From Bacteroidales bacterium UBA1797 (GTDB lineage: Bacteria; Bacteroidota; Bacteroidia; Bacteroidales; VadinHA17), in contig DCFT01000144.1 of assembly GCA_002319885.1 (NCBI GenBank), forward strand, positions 31,947 through 57,595: DNA of 25,649 bases, in the 5' to 3' direction. The notes under the pieces were generated by a model. That model saw only the letters and a program-made list of their open reading frames with translations. It was not told where the DNA came from and made no database searches. Position 1 is the first letter of the stretch. Every line of letters begins with the position of its first letter. Of the stretch, positions 7,999 through 16,039 are shown one piece after another. A program made the position numbers and the translations under genes.

Positions 7999-8775
7999 TT
8001 AAATATTAATTAAGGGTTTTGTCGAGTAGCTGATCTCTTCTTTCTTATAATAGACTTTTTCAAGGAACAACCCGCTTGGTGGGGCCGTAAGTTTTGCAGG
8101 AATATCTGTTTTTATTTTGAAAAAGGAAGCAACATCCGCAGGAGAAAGCTTGCCTCTACCTACTTCTACGAGAACACCGGTCATTCGTCTTACCTGCTTC
8201 CACAGGAAATGCGAGCCTACAACATGAAAAACAAGCATATCACCAAAATCATTTACTTTAGCATGCAGTATTTCTACTTTGGTAGATTGTTGCTCTGCAT
8301 CCTCGTCGGTAAAATACCTGTAGTCTTTTAGCCCCGGAAAATGTTTTGCAGCCTCATTCATCAGATTGATATCAAGAGGATCCTTTATCCACCACACAAA
8401 TTTCTTACCAAAAGCAGTGCGTCTTCTGCTTATCTGGTAAATATAGCTTCTGGCATTTGCATCGTGTCGTGCATGAAATTTCGGATGGGCTTCTTCCACA
8501 TTGATAATACAGATATCATGAGGTAGCCTGTCGTTTATACCATATTTAATCTTCAAAGGCAGCAGATTCGTTTCAACTTCCAGGTGAGCAACCTGTCCCG
8601 AAGCATGAACACCACCGTCAGTACGTCCTGCTCCATAAATATCTATTTCTTCGCCTTTAAATAATTCCCTGCACGCATCAAGTATTTCTCCCTGTATTGT
8701 TTTTCCACCCTTCTGCATCTGCCAGCCAGAATAACGTGTGCCTTCATATTCTATTGTCAATTTGAATCTGCTCAT
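7999..8775 (-). CDS. truA: tRNA pseudouridine(38-40) synthase TruA
   Basis: 258 residues, normal length for the family. TruA isomerises uridine to pseudouridine at positions 38-40 of the tRNA anticodon stem-loop in the cytoplasm. The N-terminal FKLTIEYEGTRYSGWQ and the catalytic motif GRTDGGVHASGQ (nucleophile Asp53) are typical; HARHDANARSYIYQI and FLWKQVRRMTGVLVEVG are further family signatures. The N-terminus matches the expected family start. It stands alone between two repeat-filled spacers and is convergent with the radical SAM gene, so it has no operon partner in this window. No anomaly was seen. Confidence 0.97.
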   Translation of the reverse strand: MSRFKLTIEYEGTRYSGWQMQKGGKTIQGEILDACRELFKGEEIDIYGAGRTDGGVHASGQVAHLEVETNLLPLKIKYGINDRLPHDICIINVEEAHPKFHARHDANARSYIYQISRRRTAFGKKFVWWIKDPLDINLMNEAAKHFPGLKDYRYFTDEDAEQQSTKVEILHAKVNDFGDMLVFHVVGSHFLWKQVRRMTGVLVEVGRGKLSPADVASFFKIKTDIPAKLTAPPSGLFLEKVYYKKEEISYSTKPLINI

Positions 8776-9098
8776 CTATTTTATATTAAGCTGTAAATGT
8801 ACGAAATTTGTCTCCTTAATAAACACTACATTTATAGAGTGTTGTGAATATGAATTAAGATTGCTTCACTTCGCTCGCTATGACCTTTAATTGATACTGT
8901 AATGGGATTTTGGGATTGTTTCGCTTCGCTCGCAATTGCGAGGATCCGCCAACTGGCGGAGACGAAGCAATCTTATACTAACAGGTACATAGTCTATAAT
9001 ATGCAATATGAACATTATTTACCACATACTGTTTGTCTGATAGATTTTGTATTTTTGTTGAGAAAGGGCTTACTCTAAATATCTGATTTTCCGGAATA
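8776..9098. other. 323-bp divergent spacer with palindromic repeats
   Basis: Lies between truA (-) and the first YeeE/YedE gene (+) and must hold both promoters. No protein is supported. It holds one partial element of the GATTGCTTC...TTCGCTCGC type at 8859-8886 and one complete composite element at 8914-8972. A TATTTTTG match at 9050-9057 fits the Bacteroidota -7 box (TAnnTTTG) 41 bases upstream of the YeeE/YedE start, but I see no -33 box at the usual distance, so that promoter call is weak. Confidence 0.6.
8914..8972. repeat. Composite palindromic intergenic element
   Basis: Outer arms GATTGTTTCG (8914-8923) and CGAAGCAATC (8963-8972) pair at 9 of 10 positions. They enclose a perfect 14-base palindrome CTCGCAATTGCGAG (8929-8942) and a second hairpin, TCCGCCA/TGGCGGA (8945-8960). 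The partial relative at 8859 shares the GATTG and CTTCGCTCGC parts. It looks like a dispersed REP-like module that could fold as a cruciform. Confidence 0.8.
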
Positions 9099-9608
9099 AT
9101 GAAAAAAAAGTATATGAATCCTTACCTGGCAGGAACTATGTTAGGGATAGTTCTGCTTCTGGCGATGTTCCTCGCTGGAAGAGGTCTTGGTGCCAGCGGA
9201 GGCCTGAAATATTGCGTAGTCTCAATTGTAGGGGCCGTTGACAGGCCACATACTGATAAATCAATATACTACAGTAAATATTTTGAAGATGGAAAAAAAC
9301 CTCTAAAGAACTGGCTTACAATAGAAATCCTTGGTGTGGTCGCGGGAGGATTTATATCAGGCGCAATATCAAAGAGACTTAAGTTTAAAATTGAAAAATC
9401 ACCTGATATTTCGAACACAAGGAGGTTGATTTTTGCTTTTCTTGGAGGAGTGTTTTTTGTATATGGAGCGCAGCTGGCAAGAGGATGTACAAGTGGTGCT
9501 GCTCTTTCCGGGATGGCAGTTCTTTCTGTTGCAGGTTTTGTTACGATGGTTGCAATTTTTGGCTCTGCCTACATGTTTGCCTGGTTCTTCAGAAAGAACT
9601 GGATATGA
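9099..9608 (+). CDS. YeeE/YedE family sulfur-compound transporter, first half-length subunit
   Basis: 169 residues with about four membrane segments (near 10-28, 73-91, 110-127 and 136-162) and the family signature ARGCTSGAALSG with Cys130. YeeE/YedE (DUF395, TsuA-type) proteins move thiosulfate or related sulfur compounds across the inner membrane; the canonical protein is about twice this length and has two such cysteine-bearing halves. Here the halves are separate genes, the second starting 86-113 bases downstream, a known split form. Rhodanese-like genes follow in the same direction, consistent with sulfur handling. The ATG at 9099 precedes a Lys-rich N-terminus directly before the first helix. 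Transported species is inferred from family only. Confidence 0.88.
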   Translation: MKKKYMNPYLAGTMLGIVLLLAMFLAGRGLGASGGLKYCVVSIVGAVDRPHTDKSIYYSKYFEDGKKPLKNWLTIEILGVVAGGFISGAISKRLKFKIEKSPDISNTRRLIFAFLGGVFFVYGAQLARGCTSGAALSGMAVLSVAGFVTMVAIFGSAYMFAWFFRKNWI

Positions 9609-9721
9609 TAAAAAAATCTTTGCGACTACCGGATATTCGGGATTGTGAGTTTTACGTTTAAAAGATTTCAATATAAGTCAGAAAAAAATTACCAGTGGGA
9701 CCAATATCATCATTAATATCA

Positions 9722-10297
9722 ATGCCTGAATGGCTGAATTTACTCATCGCACTCCTTATTGGAATAGGTTTTGGGTTTTCACTCGAACAGGCGGGTTTTT
9801 CTTCAAGCCGGAAACTGGCAGGAATGTTTTATGGATATGATACTACGGTAATTAAAGTCTTTTTTACCGCTGCGATAGTGGCTCTGATCGGATCACAGCT
9901 ACTGAGTTTCTTTGGATTGCTTAACCTTAATCTGGTTTTTGTTAATGAGTTTTATGTTTCTGCGTCAATTATAGGAGGAATAATAATGGGTGCAGGATTT
10001 ATTATGGGTGGGTTTTGCCCGGGGACTGGCTTATGTGCACTTTCGATAGGAAAAATTGATGCAATAATATTTTTCCTTGGCGGACTTACAGGTGCTTTCC
10101 TTTTTGCTGAAACATATCCTTATATTGAAAAGCTAGCTAACGGATCGTACAAAGGCCCTGTTAAAATTAATGAGGTTATGGGTATTTCACCAGGGCTCTT
10201 TACTTTTCTGCTAATCGTTGTTGCAGTTTTAATGTTCTGGATTGCTGAGTTAGCAGAAAAGAAATTCGCAAGACCCGATATAATGAATGAAGTTTAA
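9722..10297 (+). CDS. YeeE/YedE family sulfur-compound transporter, second half-length subunit
   Basis: 191 residues from ATG 9722; an in-frame GTG at 9695 would add nine residues, but the helix-initiating PEWLNLLIALL segment directly after the ATG makes 9722 the better start. At least five membrane segments are visible, with LEQAGFSSSRKLAGMFYGYD after the first helix and the GGFCPGTGLCALS signature carrying Cys99, the counterpart of Cys130 in the first subunit. These cysteines are thought to relay the sulfur compound through the pore. The pair probably forms one functional transporter. The gene ends 11 bases before the rhodanese-like gene, strongly suggesting one operon. Confidence 0.88.
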   Translation: MPEWLNLLIALLIGIGFGFSLEQAGFSSSRKLAGMFYGYDTTVIKVFFTAAIVALIGSQLLSFFGLLNLNLVFVNEFYVSASIIGGIIMGAGFIMGGFCPGTGLCALSIGKIDAIIFFLGGLTGAFLFAETYPYIEKLANGSYKGPVKINEVMGISPGLFTFLLIVVAVLMFWIAELAEKKFARPDIMNEV

Positions 10298-10308
10298 ATC
10301 TTAAGAAG

Positions 10309-10920
10309 ATGAATACAAGAGAAAAATTCTCCGCCGGACTCCTGTGCCTTGGACTTATTCTGGCATTATTGCCACTTTCGGGCAGCAGGTCTTTTACCAT
10401 CAAACCACATAAATTACTTTCAGAAGTTCTTGACAACAATACTTATTTAACCGTCGATCAGGTTGCAAGGTTTTTAATATCAGAAGACAGTTCGGTTCAG
10501 ATTATCGATCTGAGGACACCTGAGGAATACAGGGAAGCAAATATCCCTGGATCAATAAATATTCCTTACAGTAAATATGTAGAAAATGACCCTGGAACCA
10601 TTCTTAACAGTGGGAAGGCAAAGAACATTTTCTATTCAAATGGTGATTTTGATTCAAACTATGCACTTGCAATTGCCAGGGGATTAAACATTAAGAACAC
10701 TTATGTAATGAAAGGAGGCATGAATGAGTGGTATAATATTGTGATGAACAGTAGTTTTGCCGGAAAGAGAATCTCCGCCCGCGAAAACGCGCTGTTTGAA
10801 ACCAGAACGAGAGCAAAAAAGATGTTTATTGAGATGAATAGTATGCCTGACAGCATGAAATTGAAATATATCGAATCGAAGCATATCGCTGCAAAAAAGC
10901 TTGACGGAGGATGTGAGTAG
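10309..10920 (+). CDS. Membrane-anchored rhodanese-like protein, catalytic Cys replaced by Ser
   Basis: 203 residues. An N-terminal hydrophobic segment (about 9-25) indicates a membrane anchor or signal, placing the domain outside the cytoplasm. Residues about 45-150 form a rhodanese domain: VQIIDLRTPEEYREANIPGS holds the conserved Asp and Arg of strand 2, and MKGGMNEWYN is the usual closing motif. The active-site loop, normally VVYCxxGxRS, reads IFYSNGDFDS, so Ser110 stands where the sulfur-carrying Cys should be. Sulfurtransferase activity by the standard mechanism is therefore unlikely; a binding or scaffolding role is more plausible. The C-terminal tail ends GGCE, placing a lone Cys at the end. 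It follows the second YeeE/YedE gene by 11 bases. Confidence 0.88.
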   Translation: MNTREKFSAGLLCLGLILALLPLSGSRSFTIKPHKLLSEVLDNNTYLTVDQVARFLISEDSSVQIIDLRTPEEYREANIPGSINIPYSKYVENDPGTILNSGKAKNIFYSNGDFDSNYALAIARGLNIKNTYVMKGGMNEWYNIVMNSSFAGKRISARENALFETRTRAKKMFIEMNSMPDSMKLKYIESKHIAAKKLDGGCE

Positions 10921-10928
10921 AAAGAATA

Positions 10929-10956
10929 CGAAACGTGAAACGCGAAACACGAAAAC
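10929..10956. repeat. Imperfect GAAAC-based heptamer tandem repeat
   Basis: Four imperfect 7-base units (CGAAACG, TGAAACG, CGAAACA, CGAAAAC) in the 46-base gap between the two rhodanese-like genes. Such GAAACGTGAAACGC-like tracts recur between Bacteroidota genes. The AGGATCAGG that follows may contribute to the ribosome binding site of the next gene. Confidence 0.6.
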
Positions 10957-10966
10957 AGGATCAGGC

Positions 10967-11425
10967 ATGGAGTTTATAAAGAAATATAAGATTGTAATTG
11001 CTGTGGTACTCCCGATATTGATCCTGGTACTTATCAGATCATTTAGTACGGATCATTTTAAGAATGATATTAAAAAGTGGGCAGAGCCATCAGTTGTACA
11101 AACTAACACCATATCTTTAGAAAAAGCCCGGTCTTTAAACGGGAAGTCACTGTTTATTAATCTGGGTAAAGAGATGCCACCTCTTGCAGGGTTTGCTGAT
11201 AAAGTCAAAAATATTCCGGCAGATTCTGTTTTAAACAGGGATAATATTTCTTCTATATTAAATAATGATGGTCCTGTGATGCTTTATTCTTCTGATCCTG
11301 CTTTGTCGGCGAGAATATGGATGTTAATCAGTCAGATGGGGAGGAAGAATATCTACATCATCACAGCAGACTCCGGCAATGAGGTTTTAAAATACAAATT
11401 CCGGCCAGATACAATCCTGAACTGA
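10967..11425 (+). CDS. Small membrane-anchored protein with degenerate rhodanese-like fold
   Basis: 152 residues from ATG 10967, which has AGGATCAGG just upstream; a longer reading from TTG 10901 would run through a repeat and overlap the previous gene, so it was rejected. A single membrane segment (about 8-24) is followed by a soluble domain of about 120 residues. Its pattern SLFINLG ... GPVMLYSSDPALSARIWMLISQMGRKNIYIITA resembles the strand-2, active-loop and following helix pattern of rhodaneses, again with Ser (about 108-109) instead of the catalytic Cys and without the Arg/Asp pair. This relationship is inferred from pattern and context, not certain. It would be the third subunit-like product of the YeeE/YedE operon and probably faces the periplasm. 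Confidence 0.7.
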   Translation: MEFIKKYKIVIAVVLPILILVLIRSFSTDHFKNDIKKWAEPSVVQTNTISLEKARSLNGKSLFINLGKEMPPLAGFADKVKNIPADSVLNRDNISSILNNDGPVMLYSSDPALSARIWMLISQMGRKNIYIITADSGNEVLKYKFRPDTILN

Positions 11426-11458
11426 CCGGAATTCTATATGATTAAAAAATCAGAGTTA

Positions 11459-12505
11459 CTATTTTACGACATCAAAGTTATTCACATCTTCCATTGTAAA
11501 TGGCAGCCACGATAATGTGGATCTTTGCTTAACCATCTTGTCATACATAAAACCATTGTTCCCATATTTAAGAGTATGAGCGTCATATCCGAATAACCGG
11601 AGGTATGCTGTTGCAAATCCGGAATTATGACCTGTACCGCAATAAACTACAACAGGCTTATCAAACGGAATCGTGGCCAATTCATCCGTATAGCCCAATG
11701 TGCCTTCCGGTTTGTATCGCACCGATCCTGGAATGTGTCCATCCTCATATTTATCCTTCCTGTCCAGATTGATGATAAAATATTTTTGAGGATTATTGAA
11801 GACTTCATCGGCTGATATAAGGATTCCTGAAGTTCCTTCTTCAAACAATTTTTTGAATCTCGCTGTGCCGATCTCAGCGCCGGTCGATAAACCAGTTTTC
11901 AGATCAGGCATACCTGTTAATGCAGGCTTTTCGTTTACAGTATTTTCAAGTTTATTCTCATATTTCCCTGATACACCTTTCAGCCATCCCTCCTGAGCAT
12001 ACATTTTATTCCAGGCACTCATCCCCCATCTCATAGAATAAACATTTCCATAGCCCATAAGCCTCAATAAGCAAGTTGTGTAACTCGATATCTGCCCATC
12101 ATCACTTACCATAATAATCTTATCGTATTCAAATGGTTTAATTCCAGTTTCAAAATAAGATGGTACATCAGTAAATGCCTTATTTACAGCACCTTTAATA
12201 TGACCTTCCGAGAATTGTTTCGGAGATCTCAGATCGACAACAAGAATATTTTTCCCAATACTTTCATTAACTATAGAAGATTTTATCAGCGATGGATATG
12301 CCTTGCTATTTACATAGTCTCCATTCTCTTTCAGATCTTTCAGTAATAATGTCGTTTCATTACCAATTGTCACGGGGCTATTAACGGTTTTGTCAATTGC
12401 CTGAACTTCATCCGGCTTATTCTTCGTTTTTTTCTCCTTGCAGCCTGAAACAGAAAATGCAAAAAGAAACAGGGGAAAAAACAGTAAAAAATAATATTTC
12501 CTCAT
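11459..12505 (-). CDS. Two-domain rhodanese lipoprotein, only the second domain with catalytic Cys
   Basis: 348 residues. A lipoprotein signal with lipobox VSGC puts the acylated Cys at 22. The first rhodanese domain (about 50-172) has the conserved ILVVDLRSPKQFSEGHIKGA, but its active loop reads VSDDGQISS with no Cys. The second (about 228-327) has INLDRKDKYEDGHIPGS and an intact loop VVYCGTGHNSG with Cys289. This inactive-then-active layout is the classic tandem thiosulfate/3-mercaptopyruvate sulfurtransferase arrangement, though here both domains look more like single-domain rhodaneses. It should carry sulfur at the envelope, outside the inner membrane. It is convergent with the YeeE/YedE-rhodanese operon (33 bases between stops) and is downstream of the YD-repeat lipoprotein by 7 bases, so it is in an operon with it. 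Confidence 0.92.
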   Translation of the reverse strand: MRKYYFLLFFPLFLFAFSVSGCKEKKTKNKPDEVQAIDKTVNSPVTIGNETTLLLKDLKENGDYVNSKAYPSLIKSSIVNESIGKNILVVDLRSPKQFSEGHIKGAVNKAFTDVPSYFETGIKPFEYDKIIMVSDDGQISSYTTCLLRLMGYGNVYSMRWGMSAWNKMYAQEGWLKGVSGKYENKLENTVNEKPALTGMPDLKTGLSTGAEIGTARFKKLFEEGTSGILISADEVFNNPQKYFIINLDRKDKYEDGHIPGSVRYKPEGTLGYTDELATIPFDKPVVVYCGTGHNSGFATAYLRLFGYDAHTLKYGNNGFMYDKMVKQRSTLSWLPFTMEDVNNFDVVK

Positions 12506-12512
12506 CTTAATA

Positions 12513-13589
12513 CTATTTCGCTGCAGCTAAATTGACAGCCATATTATTCCTGTCGAAGTTTAGGGTCCCGATCCGATGACCAAGATCATCATATTTATAA
12601 GTTGTAACAGCTACCCCATTATCAGGACTATTAATCAGGTTACCATCTTTGTCCATATTTTTAGTTTCTGTCAGTGCGCCATTGCTATCGTATGTATTCT
12701 CTGTGACAGGGATCAATTTACCTCCAACATACTCGTTATCCTGGTCAAATACCCTTGTCTCAAGCAGATAGCCATTTTCATCGTATTTGCTTACACGTTT
12801 TGACCAGCCCCAGTAAAGATTTGACATTTGTCCTGTTACATTAAAGACTGAAAAATCCTCAATGTCACCGTACTGGTTAGGTGTGAATGTAAAATAAGAA
12901 ACTCCGATATCACCACAATTTTCTGCAGTACAGTTATAAAGTGTATCGGCTTTAAAATTTGCCATACGGGTCGGATAACCTTTATCGTTGTATGTAAACC
13001 TAAGTTCATAAAATGGGCAGAACGGATTCATAACCGTCTCTTCTCCTTTAAGATTATAACGAAGCTCCCTTACCATACCATCAGGTAATACGCTCCACTG
13101 GTAAGAATGTATCTTATTCCTGTTTTCAATCATCGAACCATCTTTAGCCAGATACATTAAACCCACACGGTTCCCGTTTGGGTCGAGCGCATATTCTGCT
13201 GCAAAAACGCCCCCTGACTCAATTGGCTCATTATCTTTGTTAAAAAAATGTTTTACCTGCATATTGCCCGAGTAATCATAGGTTATCTTTGCAGCTCCCT
13301 GCATCGATGAATAACCAAGCAAAACATTATTTCTGACAAATTCAACAGAAAGAAGCCGGCCCGATTTATCATAAGTAAATTTATAACTGTTTATCGTTTT
13401 TGCCTGGTCAGCAGTCATCGGATGTGTACCTTTTTCAATATCATAAGGTGTTTCACTGAAAAGTAGATTTCTATAATACTCCACACCACTGTGCATATTT
13501 TTATTTGTAGTCTTTCCTGTACAGGAAGAAACGCCAATTCCCAGCAACGCTGTCAGAACCAGCAAAAAAGTAAACTTACTCAATTTCAT
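12513..13589 (-). CDS. YD/RHS-repeat-like lipoprotein of unknown function
   Basis: 358 residues with a lipoprotein signal (lipobox VSSC, Cys23). The rest is a series of short beta repeats of the form YDxxGxxxxxxxF, for example YDKSGRLLSVEF, YDYSGNMQVKHF, LDPNGNRVGLMYL, YNDKGYPTRMANF, YDENGYLLETRVF, YDSNGALTETKN and YDDLGHRIGTLNF. These resemble RHS/YD repeats, which wrap into shells or propellers, but the protein is far too short for a toxin RHS shell. It is the first gene of a two-gene unit with the double-rhodanese lipoprotein, 7 bases upstream of it. That spacing suggests a joint envelope role, but nothing shows which substrate is bound. Confidence 0.75.
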   Translation of the reverse strand: MKLSKFTFLLVLTALLGIGVSSCTGKTTNKNMHSGVEYYRNLLFSETPYDIEKGTHPMTADQAKTINSYKFTYDKSGRLLSVEFVRNNVLLGYSSMQGAAKITYDYSGNMQVKHFFNKDNEPIESGGVFAAEYALDPNGNRVGLMYLAKDGSMIENRNKIHSYQWSVLPDGMVRELRYNLKGEETVMNPFCPFYELRFTYNDKGYPTRMANFKADTLYNCTAENCGDIGVSYFTFTPNQYGDIEDFSVFNVTGQMSNLYWGWSKRVSKYDENGYLLETRVFDQDNEYVGGKLIPVTENTYDSNGALTETKNMDKDGNLINSPDNGVAVTTYKYDDLGHRIGTLNFDRNNMAVNLAAAK

Positions 13590-13965
13590 GTTCGTAATTG
13601 TTTTGGTTTAAATTAATTATTAAAATTATTGATTATCTGGATCTGGATATAATCTATAATAAATATTTAACAAATAATATATGAAATTGTTTAAAACATA
13701 TGCACTGTTATTGATTTTCTGTTTTTAATCTTTTTTATTTTGGAATTCTATCGTCAACCAGAAGCTTATCACTGGAGTTTGCATCAAGATTGTATTCAAT
13801 GTGCATTTGAACTTTTACCTCATTGTACCGTTGTAGCATTATAACTATCTTTGTTTAATTAATTATACAGGGTCATCTTCTTACCTTAAAATCCCGGCAA
13901 TATACCCTTTCAGCAATGTGCTAAAGCAATTGAGGAAAGAAAAATAGTAAAATAACATTTAAACC
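13590..13965. other. 376-bp AT-rich divergent spacer
   Basis: Lies between the YD-repeat lipoprotein (-) and the alpha/beta hydrolase (+) and must contain both promoters. It is AT-rich, with no supported ORF, RNA gene or strong hairpin seen. A promoter-like site at 13822-13853 is listed separately. Nothing convincing was seen for the - strand promoter. Confidence 0.6.
13822..13853 (+). promoter_or_regulatory. Bacteroidota-type promoter candidate
   Basis: TATCTTTG at 13846-13853 matches the -7 consensus TAnnTTTG. ATTG at 13822-13825 is a partial -33 box, with 20 bases between (consensus about 19). The start point would be near 13860, giving a leader of about 105 bases before the alpha/beta hydrolase. 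Confidence 0.45.
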
Positions 13966-15066
13966 ATGAAGAAGACCCTGCTCATTGAAATATTTGCAAA
14001 CAGAAGGATTGCTCTCCTTATGATAATCTTTTTTGTTCTTATGTTAACTGAGTGTACGGGGAAACCCAGACCATTTTTAACCCGTGATGGAAAAGAAGTT
14101 CCGGGAAGTATAGCTGAAATTGAGACTGTGTATATTAATGGTCTTAACCAGAGAATTATAATCCGGGGAAGTGATACTACAAAACCGATATTGTTATATC
14201 TTCATGGCGGACCAGGCGATCCGGAATTTCCATTTGTCCATAAATTTAATCCAGGTATTGAGGATCTGTTTGTTGTCTGTTACTGGGATCAGAGGGGTTC
14301 ATGTCTCTCATATTCAAAAGATATCCCTCCGGAGACGATGACTCTTTCTCAGTTTGTTGATGATGCCGGCAAGGTTTCCGAATATCTTATCCACAGATTT
14401 AAACGCAGTAAAATATATTTGCTTGGACATTCCTGGGGAACCATGCTGGGTGCATTTACAGCAAATAAGTACCCTGCTTATTATTATGCTTTTATTGCAG
14501 TTGGACAAGTGGGAGATCAGGAACGATCCGAAAAAATTTCATACGATTTTGTTTTATCCAGAGCCAGGGAACTTAAAGACAGGAAAGCTGTCCGGACACT
14601 TGAAAAAATTGGTCCGCCACCTTATGCTGATCCAAAAGAAGCTATAGACAAAATGATGACAGAAAGAAAATATGTTATCAGGTATGGCGGTGCTGTTAAA
14701 AAAGGAAATTTTTACCCTCAGGCAATCAAACCAATCATTTTTTGTAAGGAATACAATTTAATAGATAAGATCAACTATCTGAAAGGGATGAAATTTACAA
14801 GAAACTATTTGTGGGATGCAGTAATGAAAACAAATCTTTTTAAAGCTATCCCATCGCAAAAGATTCCGGTTTATATCCTGCAGGGAACATCTGATTACGA
14901 GACAAGCTATGAAATTGCAAAAGAGTACTTTGACAGTCTGCAGGCGCCGGAGAAGAAGTTTTACACTTTTAATAATTCAGCGCATTCCCCGATTTTTGAG
15001 GAACCGGAAAAGTTTGACAGAATATTAAAAGAAATTCTTACAGAACAACAAAAGGATGGAAAGTAA
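13966..15066 (+). CDS. Alpha/beta hydrolase, proline iminopeptidase-like (S33)
   Basis: 366 residues. An N-terminal hydrophobic segment (about 14-28) precedes the catalytic domain, so the enzyme is exported or anchored. LYLHGGPGDPEFPF (78-90) has the HGGPG oxyanion motif of the S33 peptidase family, and YWDQRGSCLS follows as in proline iminopeptidases. LLGHSWGTMLG contains the nucleophile Ser156 in GxSxG. Candidate Asp310 (GTSDYE) and His340 (NSAHSPIFEEPEKF) complete the triad, so it looks active. S33 enzymes remove N-terminal proline or hydrolyse other amides and esters; the exact substrate is unclear. ECTGK near 30 resembles a lipobox but has Glu at -1, so lipidation is doubtful. A promoter-like site lies about 110 bases upstream. 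The next gene follows 38 bases after the stop. Confidence 0.88.
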   Translation: MKKTLLIEIFANRRIALLMIIFFVLMLTECTGKPRPFLTRDGKEVPGSIAEIETVYINGLNQRIIIRGSDTTKPILLYLHGGPGDPEFPFVHKFNPGIEDLFVVCYWDQRGSCLSYSKDIPPETMTLSQFVDDAGKVSEYLIHRFKRSKIYLLGHSWGTMLGAFTANKYPAYYYAFIAVGQVGDQERSEKISYDFVLSRARELKDRKAVRTLEKIGPPPYADPKEAIDKMMTERKYVIRYGGAVKKGNFYPQAIKPIIFCKEYNLIDKINYLKGMKFTRNYLWDAVMKTNLFKAIPSQKIPVYILQGTSDYETSYEIAKEYFDSLQAPEKKFYTFNNSAHSPIFEEPEKFDRILKEILTEQQKDGK

Positions 15067-15104
15067 TTATGTCTAAATTTGCAAACATTTAAAATCAGTA
15101 TTTT

Positions 15105-16031
15105 ATGAATCAGTTCAGCAATCACCCTCTTTACCGCAGACATAATCTTGATACCGCAATGAACTCTTTATGGGCGTTTTACAAAAAAAAGTTCATTCCA
15201 TTATTCGTTATGTCACTGGTGATGTCACTGGTACTTCAATATGCCTCAAGTTTAGTGAATATGAAGGAATTGTCTACTATTTCCGATCCTATGGTCTTGC
15301 TGGAAAAAATAAAGGGATTTATCATCCCAATACTTATAATCTCACTTATAAATCTTCTCTTTACAAATATCCTTCAATATTATGTCATATTTAATCCGGT
15401 TGAAAGTGAGAATACCATTTTGACTTCTATGATAAGATCAATGAAGTATTTTGTCCCTTATCTGATCATTATGGTCCTCCTGGCCTTCGCAGGAACTATT
15501 GCAATAATTCTGGGAATTTTTGTTCTTATCGTAGGTGCTTTTTTTGCTATGCTGTATGTAGTTACGCTATACCTTTTTATATTACCTGTTATGATGGCTG
15601 AAGACACAAATATTGCGTCAACCATCACAAGAACAATTACTCTCACTCATAAAAACTTCTGGTCTAATATTGGGTGGGTAGCTATATTTATTATTATCAT
15701 GTTAGTTATTTCAGTCATCTTTTCAGGAATTATTCTGCTACCTTTTAGCGGGAATTTTATAAAGAATATCGTAAATCCTGATGATGCATCAAAACTGGTT
15801 GATGTTACAACCAAACCACTTTTCATTATTCTTTCCGCAATAGTAAGTGCTCTGACTCTTCCGTTAATGCCAATATTTGCATGTATACTATATTTCAATG
15901 GTAAAGCGAGAGAAGAACAGATTCAGGTTATCCCTTCTGAAGATCCCGCCAATAACCAGTTAAAGGTTGAAGATCTTTATGCTAAACCTTATTCAGAAGA
16001 TCATCCCGATAATCCGGAGAAGAAGGACTAG
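15105..16031 (+). CDS. Polytopic membrane protein of unknown function
   Basis: 308 residues with about six to seven membrane segments, at about 31-52, 71-96, 112-135, 136-164, 188-216 and 237-263. The soluble N-terminus (about 25 residues) and a hydrophilic C-terminal tail from 268 are both charged. The layout resembles the glycerophosphodiesterase-type integral membrane domain or DUF4013-like proteins, but I see no catalytic motif and would not name a function. It shares strand with the S33 hydrolase and starts 38 bases after its stop, so the two may be co-transcribed. Its 3' end is followed by a GAGGTT tandem repeat. Confidence 0.8.
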   Translation: MNQFSNHPLYRRHNLDTAMNSLWAFYKKKFIPLFVMSLVMSLVLQYASSLVNMKELSTISDPMVLLEKIKGFIIPILIISLINLLFTNILQYYVIFNPVESENTILTSMIRSMKYFVPYLIIMVLLAFAGTIAIILGIFVLIVGAFFAMLYVVTLYLFILPVMMAEDTNIASTITRTITLTHKNFWSNIGWVAIFIIIMLVISVIFSGIILLPFSGNFIKNIVNPDDASKLVDVTTKPLFIILSAIVSALTLPLMPIFACILYFNGKAREEQIQVIPSEDPANNQLKVEDLYAKPYSEDHPDNPEKKD

Positions 16032-16039
16032 GTTATTTT

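Noticed and set aside
10901..10966. TTG start extending the small rhodanese-like protein
   Set aside because: It would translate the GAAAC tandem repeat and overlap the upstream gene; the ATG at 10967 directly precedes the membrane segment.
11426..11458. Bidirectional terminator between the convergent sulfur genes
   Set aside because: Only a weak TGATT/AATCA pairing around an A-rich loop; not convincing.
14050..14060. Lipobox in the S33 hydrolase (LTEC)
   Set aside because: Glu at -1 does not fit the lipobox rule; treated as a signal or anchor segment instead.
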